This document shows, piece by piece, positions 7,672-15,091 of a stretch of 19,715 nt of DNA; the first letter of the stretch is position 1; every line of letters starts with the position of its first letter. Location: the NCBI GenBank assembly GCA_964567665.1, contig CAZMNN010000046.1, forward strand, positions 1-19,715. The letters are read 5' to 3'. A model generated the notes under the pieces. That model saw nothing but the letters and a program-made list of their open reading frames with translations. It was not told the DNA's origin and ran no database searches. The translations under genes and the position numbers were made by a program. The DNA comes from UBA1731 sp964567665 (GTDB lineage Bacteria; Verrucomicrobiota; Kiritimatiellia; RFP12; UBA1067).

Positions 7672-8451
7672 ATGGCCGGAGGCAACGAAGCGAGTTTCTC
7701 GAAGATAGGTTTGTTCATCGTCGTAGGTACGATGCTCATTGCGGGGACGCTCGTCTATCTCGGCGGGTTCGGCGGCGAGAAGAGCGAATACCTTGTCGAG
7801 ACGTACTTCTCGAACGATGTGAGCGGACTTGATGTAGGAAGCGCCGTGAACTTCCGTGGCGTGCGTGTGGGGGCTGTGAAGGCGATATCGTTCATCGGCG
7901 CTGAGTATGAAAACGTCTCATCGCTGCAGGCACGGAACATATATGTGCTGCTTGCGCTCGACCCCAAGCTGTTCAGGATGGACAGCGGAGACGGTGCGCC
8001 GTCGCGCTTTGTGTCGAAGATGGTTGAGAACGGTCTGCACGCCACCGTTTCGTCATCCGGGATAACCGGACTTTCGCGCATAGAGCTGAACTTCCCGAAG
8101 ACCGACATTGAGGACGCGGTTCTCTCGTGGAAGCCGCGCAACCTGTTCATTCCACCTGCGCCATCCATGCTTGAGACTGCGGCGGACAGCGCATCCAAGG
8201 TGCTGCGCCAGCTCAACCAGATGGATCTTGCAGTTGTCTGGAGCAATGTGGTGCGGTTCACGGGGAGCGCCGCTGGACTTTGCGAGGATGCAGGCGGAAT
8301 CCTTGAAACTGAGCGCGGACGCATTGCGGCCGTGCTGGACAACCTTGAAAGTGCATCTTCGTCGCTCAAGGAGTTCGCGGAGACGGTCAGGGACAATCCT
8401 TCGCTTCTTCTCCGCTCCCGCGACGCAGAACCTCTCGACGAGACGAGATAG
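7672..8451 (+). CDS. mlaD: MlaD-like MCE domain protein
   Basis: A 259-residue protein with one N-terminal membrane anchor (about residues 10-31) and then an MCE domain (about 38-125; LVETYFSNDVSGLDVGSAVNFRGVRVGAVKAI). The remainder is largely helical, with the APSMLETAADSASKVLRQLNQ stretch typical of the region after the MCE ring. Such proteins form hexameric lipid-binding rings in the periplasm, anchored in the inner membrane and energised by an MlaFE transporter. The ATG at 7672 has a strong AGAGGAGG site 8 bp upstream and starts one base after the MlaF stop, so the two are translationally linked. MlaC, MlaB and MlaE are absent from the window. An in-frame start further upstream inside mlaF is possible but has no support. 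Confidence 0.85.
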   Translation: MAGGNEASFSKIGLFIVVGTMLIAGTLVYLGGFGGEKSEYLVETYFSNDVSGLDVGSAVNFRGVRVGAVKAISFIGAEYENVSSLQARNIYVLLALDPKLFRMDSGDGAPSRFVSKMVENGLHATVSSSGITGLSRIELNFPKTDIEDAVLSWKPRNLFIPPAPSMLETAADSASKVLRQLNQMDLAVVWSNVVRFTGSAAGLCEDAGGILETERGRIAAVLDNLESASSSLKEFAETVRDNPSLLLRSRDAEPLDETR

Positions 8452-8505
8452 GCGTTTCGTCGCCGCAAGCCAAGCACAGCCATTTATTCATCATCAACCA
8501 TCAAT

Positions 8506-8517
8506 CATAAAATGTCA
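8506..8517 (+). promoter_or_regulatory. Weak candidate -10 just before the aminotransferase start
   Basis: The 65-bp gap after the MlaD gene is AT-rich near its end and has no Shine-Dalgarno sequence. CATAAA (8506-8511, four of six matches to TATAAT) lies five bases before ATG 8517, resembling the leaderless layout at 1638 and 19598 but without the TGG extension. The support is weak; read-through from upstream would equally explain expression. Confidence 0.25.
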
Positions 8518-9734
8518 TGCAACTGATTACAGAAGAGATAAGGAAGTCAATGGCGGGTTCATCGTGGATCCGCAAGATGTTCGAGAAGGGGCTTGAACTG
8601 AAGAGCCGGTATGGAGCGGACGCGGTGTGCGACTTTTCGCTCGGCAACCCGGACGTTCCGCCGCCTGCCGCAGCGAAGGAGGCGTTGGAGGAGATTGCGG
8701 CGAACGCGGTGAAGCCTCTTGGTCTCGGCTATTGCCCGAACGCCGGCATTCCGGCGGTGCGCGAGGCGATGGCGGAGTGCATCAACCGCCAGCAGGGGCT
8801 TGACGGTGCAGACTGCAAATGCAGCGCCGGCCATGTCGTCATGACGGTGGGTGCCGCCGGTGCGCTTGTCACATTCTTCCGCGCTGTGATCGAGCCGGGC
8901 GACGAGGTGCTGTGTCCTGCACCGTATTTCGTGGAGTACGCAAGCTACTGCGGACATTTTGGCGGTGTCCTCAAGACGGTGCCGTCGAAGAGCGACGACT
9001 TCTCGCCGGACATCGACGGCATCGCCGCCGCAGTGACGCCGAAAACCCGCGCAATCCTCGTCAACTCCCCGAACAACCCGACCGGTGCGATATATCCGCT
9101 TGAAACGATGCGTCGGCTTGCAGAGGTCGTGGACAGGGTGAATGCGAGCCGAGGCGAAACCGGCCGCCCGCTGTTTCTGCTCTCTGACGAACCGTACCGC
9201 GCATTCGCGTATGACGGGGCGGAGGTCGCGCCGGTTCTGCCCCTGACGAAATGGAGCGTAGTCCTCGGTTCGTTCTCAAAGACGCTTTCGCTTGCCGGCG
9301 AGCGTGTTGGATACATCGGACTCAACCCGGCGATGCCTGACGTCGAGACGCTTGCCGCCGCAGTGACGCTCACGAACCGTACGCTTGGCTACGTAAACGC
9401 CCCGGTGATCGGACAGCGGCTCGCTGCAAGGCTTCTTTCGGAGACCGTCGATCTCGGCATATACGACCGCCGCCGCAGACTGATGGCTGCCGTGCTTTCC
9501 GACGCCGGCGTGGAGTTCTCCATGCCGAAGGGAGCGTTCTACTTCTTCCCGAAGGCGCCAGGCGGAGATGACCTTGCGTTCACCGATGCACTGCTGACCG
9601 AGAGGATACTTGTCGTTCCCGGCCGTGGATTCGGCGGGCCTGGACATGTCCGGCTCTCCTGCTCCGTTGACGAACGCATAATCGAGCGTTCGGCTGACGG
9701 GTTCAGACGCGCCGTGGACAGAATGAGAGGCTGA
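8517..9734 (+). CDS. PLP-dependent class I/II aminotransferase
   Basis: A 405-residue fold-type I aminotransferase. The PLP Schiff-base lysine is K255 in GSFSKTLSLAGERVGY, with the phosphate-binding Arg263. NSPNNPTG (183-190) and SDEPY (223-227) provide the cofactor-contacting Asn and Asp/Tyr, and the substrate carboxylate-binding Arg lies in HVRLSCS near the C-terminus. The length is normal for the family. It would transfer an amino group between an amino acid and a 2-oxo acid in the cytoplasm. Aspartate, alanine and aromatic aminotransferases share all these residues, so the substrate cannot be told from sequence. The gene starts 65 bp after mlaD with no clear ribosome site and ends 5 bp before mraY, suggesting cotranscription with mraY, miaA and dus. 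Confidence 0.88.
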   Translation: MQLITEEIRKSMAGSSWIRKMFEKGLELKSRYGADAVCDFSLGNPDVPPPAAAKEALEEIAANAVKPLGLGYCPNAGIPAVREAMAECINRQQGLDGADCKCSAGHVVMTVGAAGALVTFFRAVIEPGDEVLCPAPYFVEYASYCGHFGGVLKTVPSKSDDFSPDIDGIAAAVTPKTRAILVNSPNNPTGAIYPLETMRRLAEVVDRVNASRGETGRPLFLLSDEPYRAFAYDGAEVAPVLPLTKWSVVLGSFSKTLSLAGERVGYIGLNPAMPDVETLAAAVTLTNRTLGYVNAPVIGQRLAARLLSETVDLGIYDRRRRLMAAVLSDAGVEFSMPKGAFYFFPKAPGGDDLAFTDALLTERILVVPGRGFGGPGHVRLSCSVDERIIERSADGFRRAVDRMRG

Positions 9735-9739
9735 CGGTC

Positions 9740-10861
9740 ATGCTGTATTGGCTTTCGTATGCGCTCGAGGGCTGCTTCGGGCCGTTCCGCCTTCTGCGCT
9801 CGCACACGTTTCTCATCGCGTTCGGAACGTTTTTCGCGTCTCTGCTGACATGGTACGTTCTGCCGAAGCTGTGGCATCTGATGCCGCATGACCACGGCAA
9901 GGCCATTCTCGGAAAGGACGGGATGAAGTCTGCGGGGAAGCCCACCGGCGCCGGTGTGATCGTCACGCTTGTTGCGTTGCCTGTGGTTCTGATGGTCATG
10001 CCACTGACCTGGTGCGACTTCGGTGTGCTTCTTTTCATGTATGCCGCCATGGTGTTCGGGTTTTTGGATGATGCGGCAACGGTTCCGTGGGGGCAGCTGA
10101 AGAAGGGGCTCTTCGATCTCGTGGTCTCGCTCTCTGCCGCCGTGTTCCTCTTTTCCGGACATGGAAGCGAGGTATGGCTTCCGTTCGTGAAGGGCGTGTG
10201 GGCCGTGCCGTGGTGGCTCTACATTCCTGGCGCTACGTTCCTCATCTGGTTCACGATGAACGCCACGAACTGCTCGGACGGCGTCGACGGCCTCGCCGGA
10301 ACTCTCACCTTGATATCGCTCCTCAGCCTTGCGGCGCTGCTCTATCTGGTGATCGGCTATGCGCCGGTCGCGGAATATCTACTGATTCCGTGCAATCCCC
10401 TTGCGGCGCGGTGGGCGATCCTGCTCATGACCGTCGCCGGCGCCCTGTGCGGATATCTCTGGTGGAACGCCGAACCGTCGAAGGTGCTTATGGGTGATGC
10501 GGGGAGCCGGTTCCTCGGAATGCTTGTCGCCGTTGGAGTGCTGGTCACGGGTAATCCGTTTCTCGTGTTCGCGTTCGCCCCGATCGTGCTTGTGAACGGC
10601 GGTGCCGGACTTGGCAAGCTTGTCCTGCTGCGTCTGTTCAGGAAGCTTGGGCTTGACGTGCGGCCTCCAAGTGTGCTTCCGCCGGAGCTGCAGGAGCGCC
10701 AGAACATCCTTGTGCGGATGCTTCACGGTGTGCGCTTTCCGCTGCACGACCACTGCAAGCGCATCTTGAAGTGGTCGAACGCGCAGGTTCTGATGCGCTT
10801 TACGATAATGCAGGCGTTTCTTGCGCCGCTGCTGTTCGTGCTTTTCATCAAGATACGGTAG
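9740..10861 (+). CDS. mraY: Phospho-N-acetylmuramoyl-pentapeptide transferase MraY
   Basis: A 373-residue polytopic inner-membrane enzyme that attaches phospho-MurNAc-pentapeptide to undecaprenyl phosphate, giving lipid I for peptidoglycan. Signature elements are the Mg-binding pair FGFLDD (Asp110-111), NCSDGVDGLAG (177-187) and MGDAGSRFLG (251-260). The C-terminal substrate motif PLHDHCKRILKWSNAQVLMRF corresponds to the usual PxHHHxE...GW.E..vv.RF. About ten hydrophobic segments are visible. Differences from common MraY are HDH instead of HHH and an insertion around residues 300-325. The ATG has GAGAGG about 9 bp upstream. The gene sits outside a mur/fts (dcw) cluster, between an aminotransferase and miaA, with gaps of 5 and 1 bp. 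WecA-like glycosyltransferases are related, but NCSDGVDGLAG with the C-terminal H-rich motif favours MraY. Confidence 0.85.
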   Translation: MLYWLSYALEGCFGPFRLLRSHTFLIAFGTFFASLLTWYVLPKLWHLMPHDHGKAILGKDGMKSAGKPTGAGVIVTLVALPVVLMVMPLTWCDFGVLLFMYAAMVFGFLDDAATVPWGQLKKGLFDLVVSLSAAVFLFSGHGSEVWLPFVKGVWAVPWWLYIPGATFLIWFTMNATNCSDGVDGLAGTLTLISLLSLAALLYLVIGYAPVAEYLLIPCNPLAARWAILLMTVAGALCGYLWWNAEPSKVLMGDAGSRFLGMLVAVGVLVTGNPFLVFAFAPIVLVNGGAGLGKLVLLRLFRKLGLDVRPPSVLPPELQERQNILVRMLHGVRFPLHDHCKRILKWSNAQVLMRFTIMQAFLAPLLFVLFIKIR

Positions 10862-10862
10862 C

Positions 10863-11549
10863 ATGGTGCGCGACGCATATCTTCTTGCCGGGCCGACGGC
10901 GTCCGGAAAATCATCCATCGCGGCCGTGCTGGCGCGTGAGATGGGCGCGGCGATCCTTTCGGCCGATTCGATGCTCGTGTACAGGGGCATGGACATCGGA
11001 ACGGCAAAGCCGCCGATAGAGGAGATTGCAGAATTCCGCATGGGCGGTGTGGACGTGGTGACGCCGGCCGAGGAGTTCTCGGCTGGCGCATGGCTTCGCG
11101 CCGCATCCGACTGGGTCGCCGGCATCCCCGAAACAATGCCGATAATCGTTGTCGGAGGCACAGGGCTGTACTTCTCGGCTCTGCTGCGCGGACTTGACCG
11201 TGCCTGGACGAAGCCTCCGCCGCAGTATCCCGTGCTGAAGATAGACAGGGCCGTTGTTCGCAGACGCATCTCGGAACGTCTCGACGCAATGTTCATCGCC
11301 GGGCTTGACGAAGAGAAGCGGCGGCTGAGGGAGATGTATCCTGTTTGGTCGAGGACGGCTTCGCTTGCGATAGGGTATCGCGAAGGCGACGACAGGGAAA
11401 AGATATTCATCCGCACCTGCCAGCTGGCTAAACGGCAGGACACGTGGTTCCGTCATCAGGCCACAGCGATCTACGTCGAGCCGACCGTTGACGCAGTGCG
11501 CGAATGCTGGCGCACCAATGGCCCGTGGAAAGTGACGTTTGGAGTGTGA
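10863..11549 (+). CDS. miaA: tRNA dimethylallyltransferase MiaA, unusually short
   Basis: A 228-residue cytoplasmic enzyme expected to add a dimethylallyl group to N6 of A37 in tRNAs reading U-starting codons. The P-loop GPTASGKS (10-17), SADSMLVYRGMDIGTAKP (33-50, with the catalytic Asp35), VGGTGLYFSALLRG (97-110) and the C-terminal IGYRE plus TCQLAKRQDTWFR (185-197) are all present. Typical MiaA has roughly 300 residues. The missing part lies between GLYFSALLRGL and VLKIDRAVVRRRI, where only about 12 residues remain. The PPxDP segment and the HPND..R..RALE motif of the helical tRNA-binding insertion are gone. The frame is intact. ATG 10863 starts one base after the mraY stop and opens directly on the P-loop strand; an earlier in-frame start at 10821 would lie within mraY and adds a non-conserved tail. 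Confidence 0.8.
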   Translation: MVRDAYLLAGPTASGKSSIAAVLAREMGAAILSADSMLVYRGMDIGTAKPPIEEIAEFRMGGVDVVTPAEEFSAGAWLRAASDWVAGIPETMPIIVVGGTGLYFSALLRGLDRAWTKPPPQYPVLKIDRAVVRRRISERLDAMFIAGLDEEKRRLREMYPVWSRTASLAIGYREGDDREKIFIRTCQLAKRQDTWFRHQATAIYVEPTVDAVRECWRTNGPWKVTFGV

Positions 11550-11550
11550 C

Positions 11551-12537
11551 ATGGATGCCGAAATGCAAATGAAATCTGAGCGATGCGGGATGCCTTTGCT
11601 TACGTTGGCGCCGATCGCGGGTTTCACGAACGCAGCGTTTCGGCTCATTGCGGCTGAGGGCGGGGCGGATCTTGCGTATACGGAGATGGTGTCCGCCGCC
11701 GGTCTTGCCCATGGCTCATCTCCGACCCGCCATCTGCTTGAGGTGCTGCCAGGCGAGGGGCGCGTGGCTTGCCAGCTGTTCGGCGCGAAGCCGGATGAGC
11801 TGGCGAGTTCTGTGCGGGAGGTGTCTGCGCTTGGACGTTTCTGTGAAATAAACCTTAATGCCGGATGCCCTGTGCCGCGCATCGTCAGAGAGGGTGCCGG
11901 CTCCGCTCTGGTGCGCAAACCGGAGTTGGTGCACGAACTCCTTGCGGCGATGGTCGCGGAGACAGACCTGCCGGTGACGCTTAAGACGCGTCCGGGGCCG
12001 CGTCCGGACAGGGTACTGATGTTTGAACTGCTTGACGCAGCGGAGTCCGCAGGTGCGAAGGGGATTGTGCTCCATGCGAGATTCACGTCACAGAACCATG
12101 GCGGAGATGTCCACCTTGACCTGCTTGCGGAGCTTGTCGACAGGGCGCATATTCCTGTGGGCGGAAATGGCGGCGTAAAGGACTCGGAGACGCTTGCCGC
12201 GATGGCGGAGACCGGCGTCGATTCGATAATGATCGGAAGGGCGGCCTTATCCGATCCGTTCATCTTTTCCGCGCTTAAGTGCGGAGATTGTGTGCGGCCG
12301 GATGCCGGTTCGCTGTTCCGGCGGCATGTTGATGCGCTTGTTGCGCTCCATCGTCAGACTGCGGCGCATTTTCCGTCAGACAGGTTTCCGTCGCTCGACG
12401 CATGGGTGTGCGGAGCGGTGCGTACGCATCTCTTTCGCTACTTTTCAGGTATGCCCGGTGCCGCTGAATTCCGCCGGGCGCTCGCGACCATTCGCCGTGC
12501 GGACGAAATCGACGCATTGATTCCGAAAGGGGCATGA
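11551..12537 (+). CDS. dus: tRNA-dihydrouridine synthase (Dus family)
   Basis: A 328-residue FMN-dependent reductase that converts uridine to dihydrouridine in tRNA. Family motifs in order are LAPIAGFTNAAFR (19-31), AYTEMVSA, QLFGAKP, the catalytic-cysteine motif NLNAGCP (Cys106), GSALVRKP, the FMN-contacting TLKTRPG (Lys145), LHAR (His175, Arg177), GGNGG and SIMIGRAALSDPFIF. A TIM barrel is followed by a short helical domain of normal size. ATG 11551 has GGAG 6 bp upstream and lies one base after the miaA stop; an in-frame TTG at 11539 overlapping miaA is less likely. Which position or subfamily (DusA, DusB or DusC) it serves is not clear. It shares a run with miaA, both modifying tRNA. Confidence 0.88.
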   Translation: MDAEMQMKSERCGMPLLTLAPIAGFTNAAFRLIAAEGGADLAYTEMVSAAGLAHGSSPTRHLLEVLPGEGRVACQLFGAKPDELASSVREVSALGRFCEINLNAGCPVPRIVREGAGSALVRKPELVHELLAAMVAETDLPVTLKTRPGPRPDRVLMFELLDAAESAGAKGIVLHARFTSQNHGGDVHLDLLAELVDRAHIPVGGNGGVKDSETLAAMAETGVDSIMIGRAALSDPFIFSALKCGDCVRPDAGSLFRRHVDALVALHRQTAAHFPSDRFPSLDAWVCGAVRTHLFRYFSGMPGAAEFRRALATIRRADEIDALIPKGA

Positions 12538-12572
12538 GCTGTAAACCAGTTTTGACAGAAAGGAATCCTCAC

Positions 12573-13760
12573 GTGAAAAAGATGATATGCATCGCCGCCG
12601 CAGTTTGCGAACTTTCGATTTGGGCCGAGACCGGTCCCGGTACGTATTTTGTCCCGAAATCCGGCACGGCGAACGTCGCCGCGAGCGTGCCGCGAAACGA
12701 AAAGGCACTTGTCCGCAAGACAGTTGCGTTTCTTGGCGGTTCGATCACGGAGATGCACGGATTCCGTCCGCGTGTGATGAAGCTTCTGCGCGAAAGATAC
12801 CCGCAGGTCGATTTCACGGAAATCGCCGCCGGGCTTTCTTCAACCTGTTCGGACACCGGTGCGTTTCGTGTGGATGATGATGTGCTTGCGCACGGAACTC
12901 CGGATCTCTTCATTGTCGAGGAGGCGGTGAACGATGAGCAGGATGGACATTTCGGCAGATCCCGCTGCATTCGCGGACTTGAAGGCATTGTCCGGCGCGT
13001 CCGCATTGTCAATCCCGTCTGCGAGATTGTCGTTGGGCTGATGGTGAACAAGGAACAGTACGATCGGCTGATGGCGGGCGGCGAGCCGGTTGCGTATGCG
13101 GCTGGTTCTGATGTGGCGGCGCATTACGGCGCGGCTGTGGCGGATGTCGGTCGTGCTCTTGTTGCATCCGCAAAGTCCGGCGGGATGTCCTGGAAGGAAT
13201 ACCGCGATTGCCATCCGTCACCTGAGGGATGCGATTTCGGGGCAAAGGTCGTGATGGATGCCGTTGAAAAGGTGTTTGATCCGATGAAGCCGTCGAAGGC
13301 AAAGGTGTTGCCGCCGCCGATGGACGGGTTCTCCTACTGGAGAGGCCGGACGCTTGCCGCATCCGACATGAAACTCGGAGATGGCTGGCGGATGTCGGCA
13401 CCGGACTGGAAGTCCATTCCGGGAAGCAAGCGCGACTACTTCTGTCGCGGCGAAATTGTATGGAGCGAGACGCCCGGCGCGATGCTGGAGGTCAGATTCG
13501 TCGGTACGGCCATAGGTGCATTGCTCACAGCCGGACCTGATGCCGGCAATCTGGAGGTGTCGGTGGACGGCGGCGAATGGCGGCTGTTCAATCTTCGCGC
13601 CGACTACGGACAGCTCCACTATCCGTATACGGAGATGTTTGCCGATGAACTCGACGCAAGTGCGCATACGGTACGGCTGCGCGTTGCCGAGGCGATGCGC
13701 GGCGGCAGACGCTGCTTTACGATCCGGCTGCATCGCATCAGCGTAAACGGCGTTCAGTAG
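12573..13760 (+). CDS. Secreted SGNH/GDSL-type hydrolase with C-terminal beta-sandwich
   Basis: A 395-residue exported protein. GTG 12573 was chosen because CAGAAAGGA lies about 9 bp upstream and it gives a signal peptide (VKKMICIAAAVCELSIWA); the in-frame ATG at 12534 overlaps the dus stop and gives a longer, less typical N-terminus. SGNH blocks are VAFLGGSITE (nucleophile Ser57), AVNDE (Asn120) and DCHPSPEG (Asp212, His214). The conserved Gly of block II may lie in the AAGLSSTCSDTG segment. Residues about 240-395 look like a jelly-roll sugar-binding domain (LEVSVDGGEWRLFNL). The family removes acyl groups from esters; together with the rhamnosidases upstream, a carbohydrate deacetylase acting on plant or algal polysaccharide is likely but not shown. 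It lies 35 bp after dus and overlaps the convergent MATE gene by 7 bp. Confidence 0.8.
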   Translation: MKKMICIAAAVCELSIWAETGPGTYFVPKSGTANVAASVPRNEKALVRKTVAFLGGSITEMHGFRPRVMKLLRERYPQVDFTEIAAGLSSTCSDTGAFRVDDDVLAHGTPDLFIVEEAVNDEQDGHFGRSRCIRGLEGIVRRVRIVNPVCEIVVGLMVNKEQYDRLMAGGEPVAYAAGSDVAAHYGAAVADVGRALVASAKSGGMSWKEYRDCHPSPEGCDFGAKVVMDAVEKVFDPMKPSKAKVLPPPMDGFSYWRGRTLAASDMKLGDGWRMSAPDWKSIPGSKRDYFCRGEIVWSETPGAMLEVRFVGTAIGALLTAGPDAGNLEVSVDGGEWRLFNLRADYGQLHYPYTEMFADELDASAHTVRLRVAEAMRGGRRCFTIRLHRISVNGVQ

Positions 13761-15082
13761 CGGTAGCGGCGTCTGTTGGCGGCGTAGAACGCCGCAGTCA
13801 CCAGCACGGACAGCGCCTCCGCCGTGAACATGGAATACCAGATGCCGTCCAGTCCGAAAACGAGCGGAAGTGTCATCACCGCCGCAATCTGAAACACAAG
13901 GGTTCGCATGAACGATATTGCGGCGGAAACCGCCCCGTTGTTCAATGCGGTGAAGAATGCTGAGCCGAAGATGTTGAATCCGCAGAACAGCACGGCTATG
14001 GCATAGTACCTGAACGCTGTGATGGCCATTTCGGTCAAGGCAGCGTCATTGCCCATGAACAGTGACGACAGCGGGGTGGCCAGTGCGAACGCCGTTGCTG
14101 CGAGCGCCAGGCTGGCGGCGAAGATCAGCACGTTGCTTTTCCTGAACAGGCTTTTGAGTTCGGCGTGGTTCTGCGCCCCGAAATGGAATCCGACGACGGG
14201 AGTGACGCCGATGGAGTATCCGAGGAAGACCGACACGAACACATATCCGACATACATGACTGCACCGTATGCGGCGACACCGCCTTCACCGGCGTATTTC
14301 ATGAGCTGGCAGTTGTATAGGATTGCCACAACGGATATCGATACGTTTGTCACAAGTTCCGAAGAACCGTTTACGCTGGCGTTCGAGAGCGCCTTGAGGT
14401 CGAACCCGGCCTTGCCGAGCCGCAGGGTGTGTGCTTTTCGTCCGATGAAATACGCAAGCGGCACGAGGCCTCCGACACACTGGGAAATTATGGTGGCGAC
14501 CGCTGCGCCCACAAGCCCCCAGTCGAACGCTATGATGAAGAGCGCATCGAGCGCGATGTTCGTCATGCCGGCGCCGACGGTGATCCACAGCCCAAGCGTG
14601 GGCTTCTCTGCCGTGACCAGGAAACTCTGGAACAGGTTCTGCAGCATGAACACGGGAAGAGCCACGAGCAGTATCTTCCCGTAGATTACGCAATGCGGCA
14701 GAAGTTCGGTGTCCGCTCCCATAAGCACGGCGATAGGCTCGATGAACGCAAGCCCGATCACGGCGAGGGCAGACCCTGTGAGCACTGTTCCGTACGTGAG
14801 CATGGAGAATGTTCTGTTTGCCCGCTCGCGTTCGCCCATCCCCAGCGTTGCCGACACCAAAGCGCTTCCTCCGGCGCCGAACATGAATCCGATGCTCCCG
14901 AGAATCTGCGTGAAGGGCCATATCAGGTTTATCGCGGCAAACGGTGTGATCCCGACAAAATTCGACACGAAGAATCCATCCACCGCACTGTAGATGTTGG
15001 TGAATATCATCATCACGATTGAAGGCAGGGTAAACCGGAGAAGTCTTCTGTAGCCAAAATGGTCGGAAAGCTGTATGTTCAT
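13754..15082 (-). CDS. MATE family multidrug/Na+ efflux transporter (MepA-like)
   Basis: A 442-residue protein with twelve hydrophobic segments, arranged as two MatE halves (about 10-220 and 230-435). Motifs such as LPSIVMMIFTNIYSAVDGFFVSNFVG, GSALVSATLGMGE and FNIFGSAFFTALNNG are typical of the MepA/DinF-type branch. It would export cationic or other small molecules across the inner membrane using a Na+ or H+ gradient; the substrate is unknown. It is the last gene of the - strand run, starting 9 bp after the mtaB stop with only a weak AAGA ribosome site. Its stop lies inside the end of the convergent SGNH gene. No other start gives a better N-terminus. Confidence 0.88.
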   Translation of the reverse strand: MNIQLSDHFGYRRLLRFTLPSIVMMIFTNIYSAVDGFFVSNFVGITPFAAINLIWPFTQILGSIGFMFGAGGSALVSATLGMGERERANRTFSMLTYGTVLTGSALAVIGLAFIEPIAVLMGADTELLPHCVIYGKILLVALPVFMLQNLFQSFLVTAEKPTLGLWITVGAGMTNIALDALFIIAFDWGLVGAAVATIISQCVGGLVPLAYFIGRKAHTLRLGKAGFDLKALSNASVNGSSELVTNVSISVVAILYNCQLMKYAGEGGVAAYGAVMYVGYVFVSVFLGYSIGVTPVVGFHFGAQNHAELKSLFRKSNVLIFAASLALAATAFALATPLSSLFMGNDAALTEMAITAFRYYAIAVLFCGFNIFGSAFFTALNNGAVSAAISFMRTLVFQIAAVMTLPLVFGLDGIWYSMFTAEALSVLVTAAFYAANRRRYRY

Positions 15083-15091
15083 GTTATGTTC

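Noticed and set aside
8448..8466. Short GGCG...CGCC inverted repeat after mlaD
   Set aside because: Only a 4-bp stem and no T-run; not a credible terminator.
10911..12263. Open frame of 450 codons on the - strand
   Set aside because: Antisense to miaA and dus, with no domain and no ribosome site; the + strand genes carry clear family motifs.
13779..13795. Perfect 7-bp GC hairpin as an intrinsic terminator
   Set aside because: It lies in MATE Ala-rich codons and has no T-run on either strand; kept only as part of the convergent-end observation.
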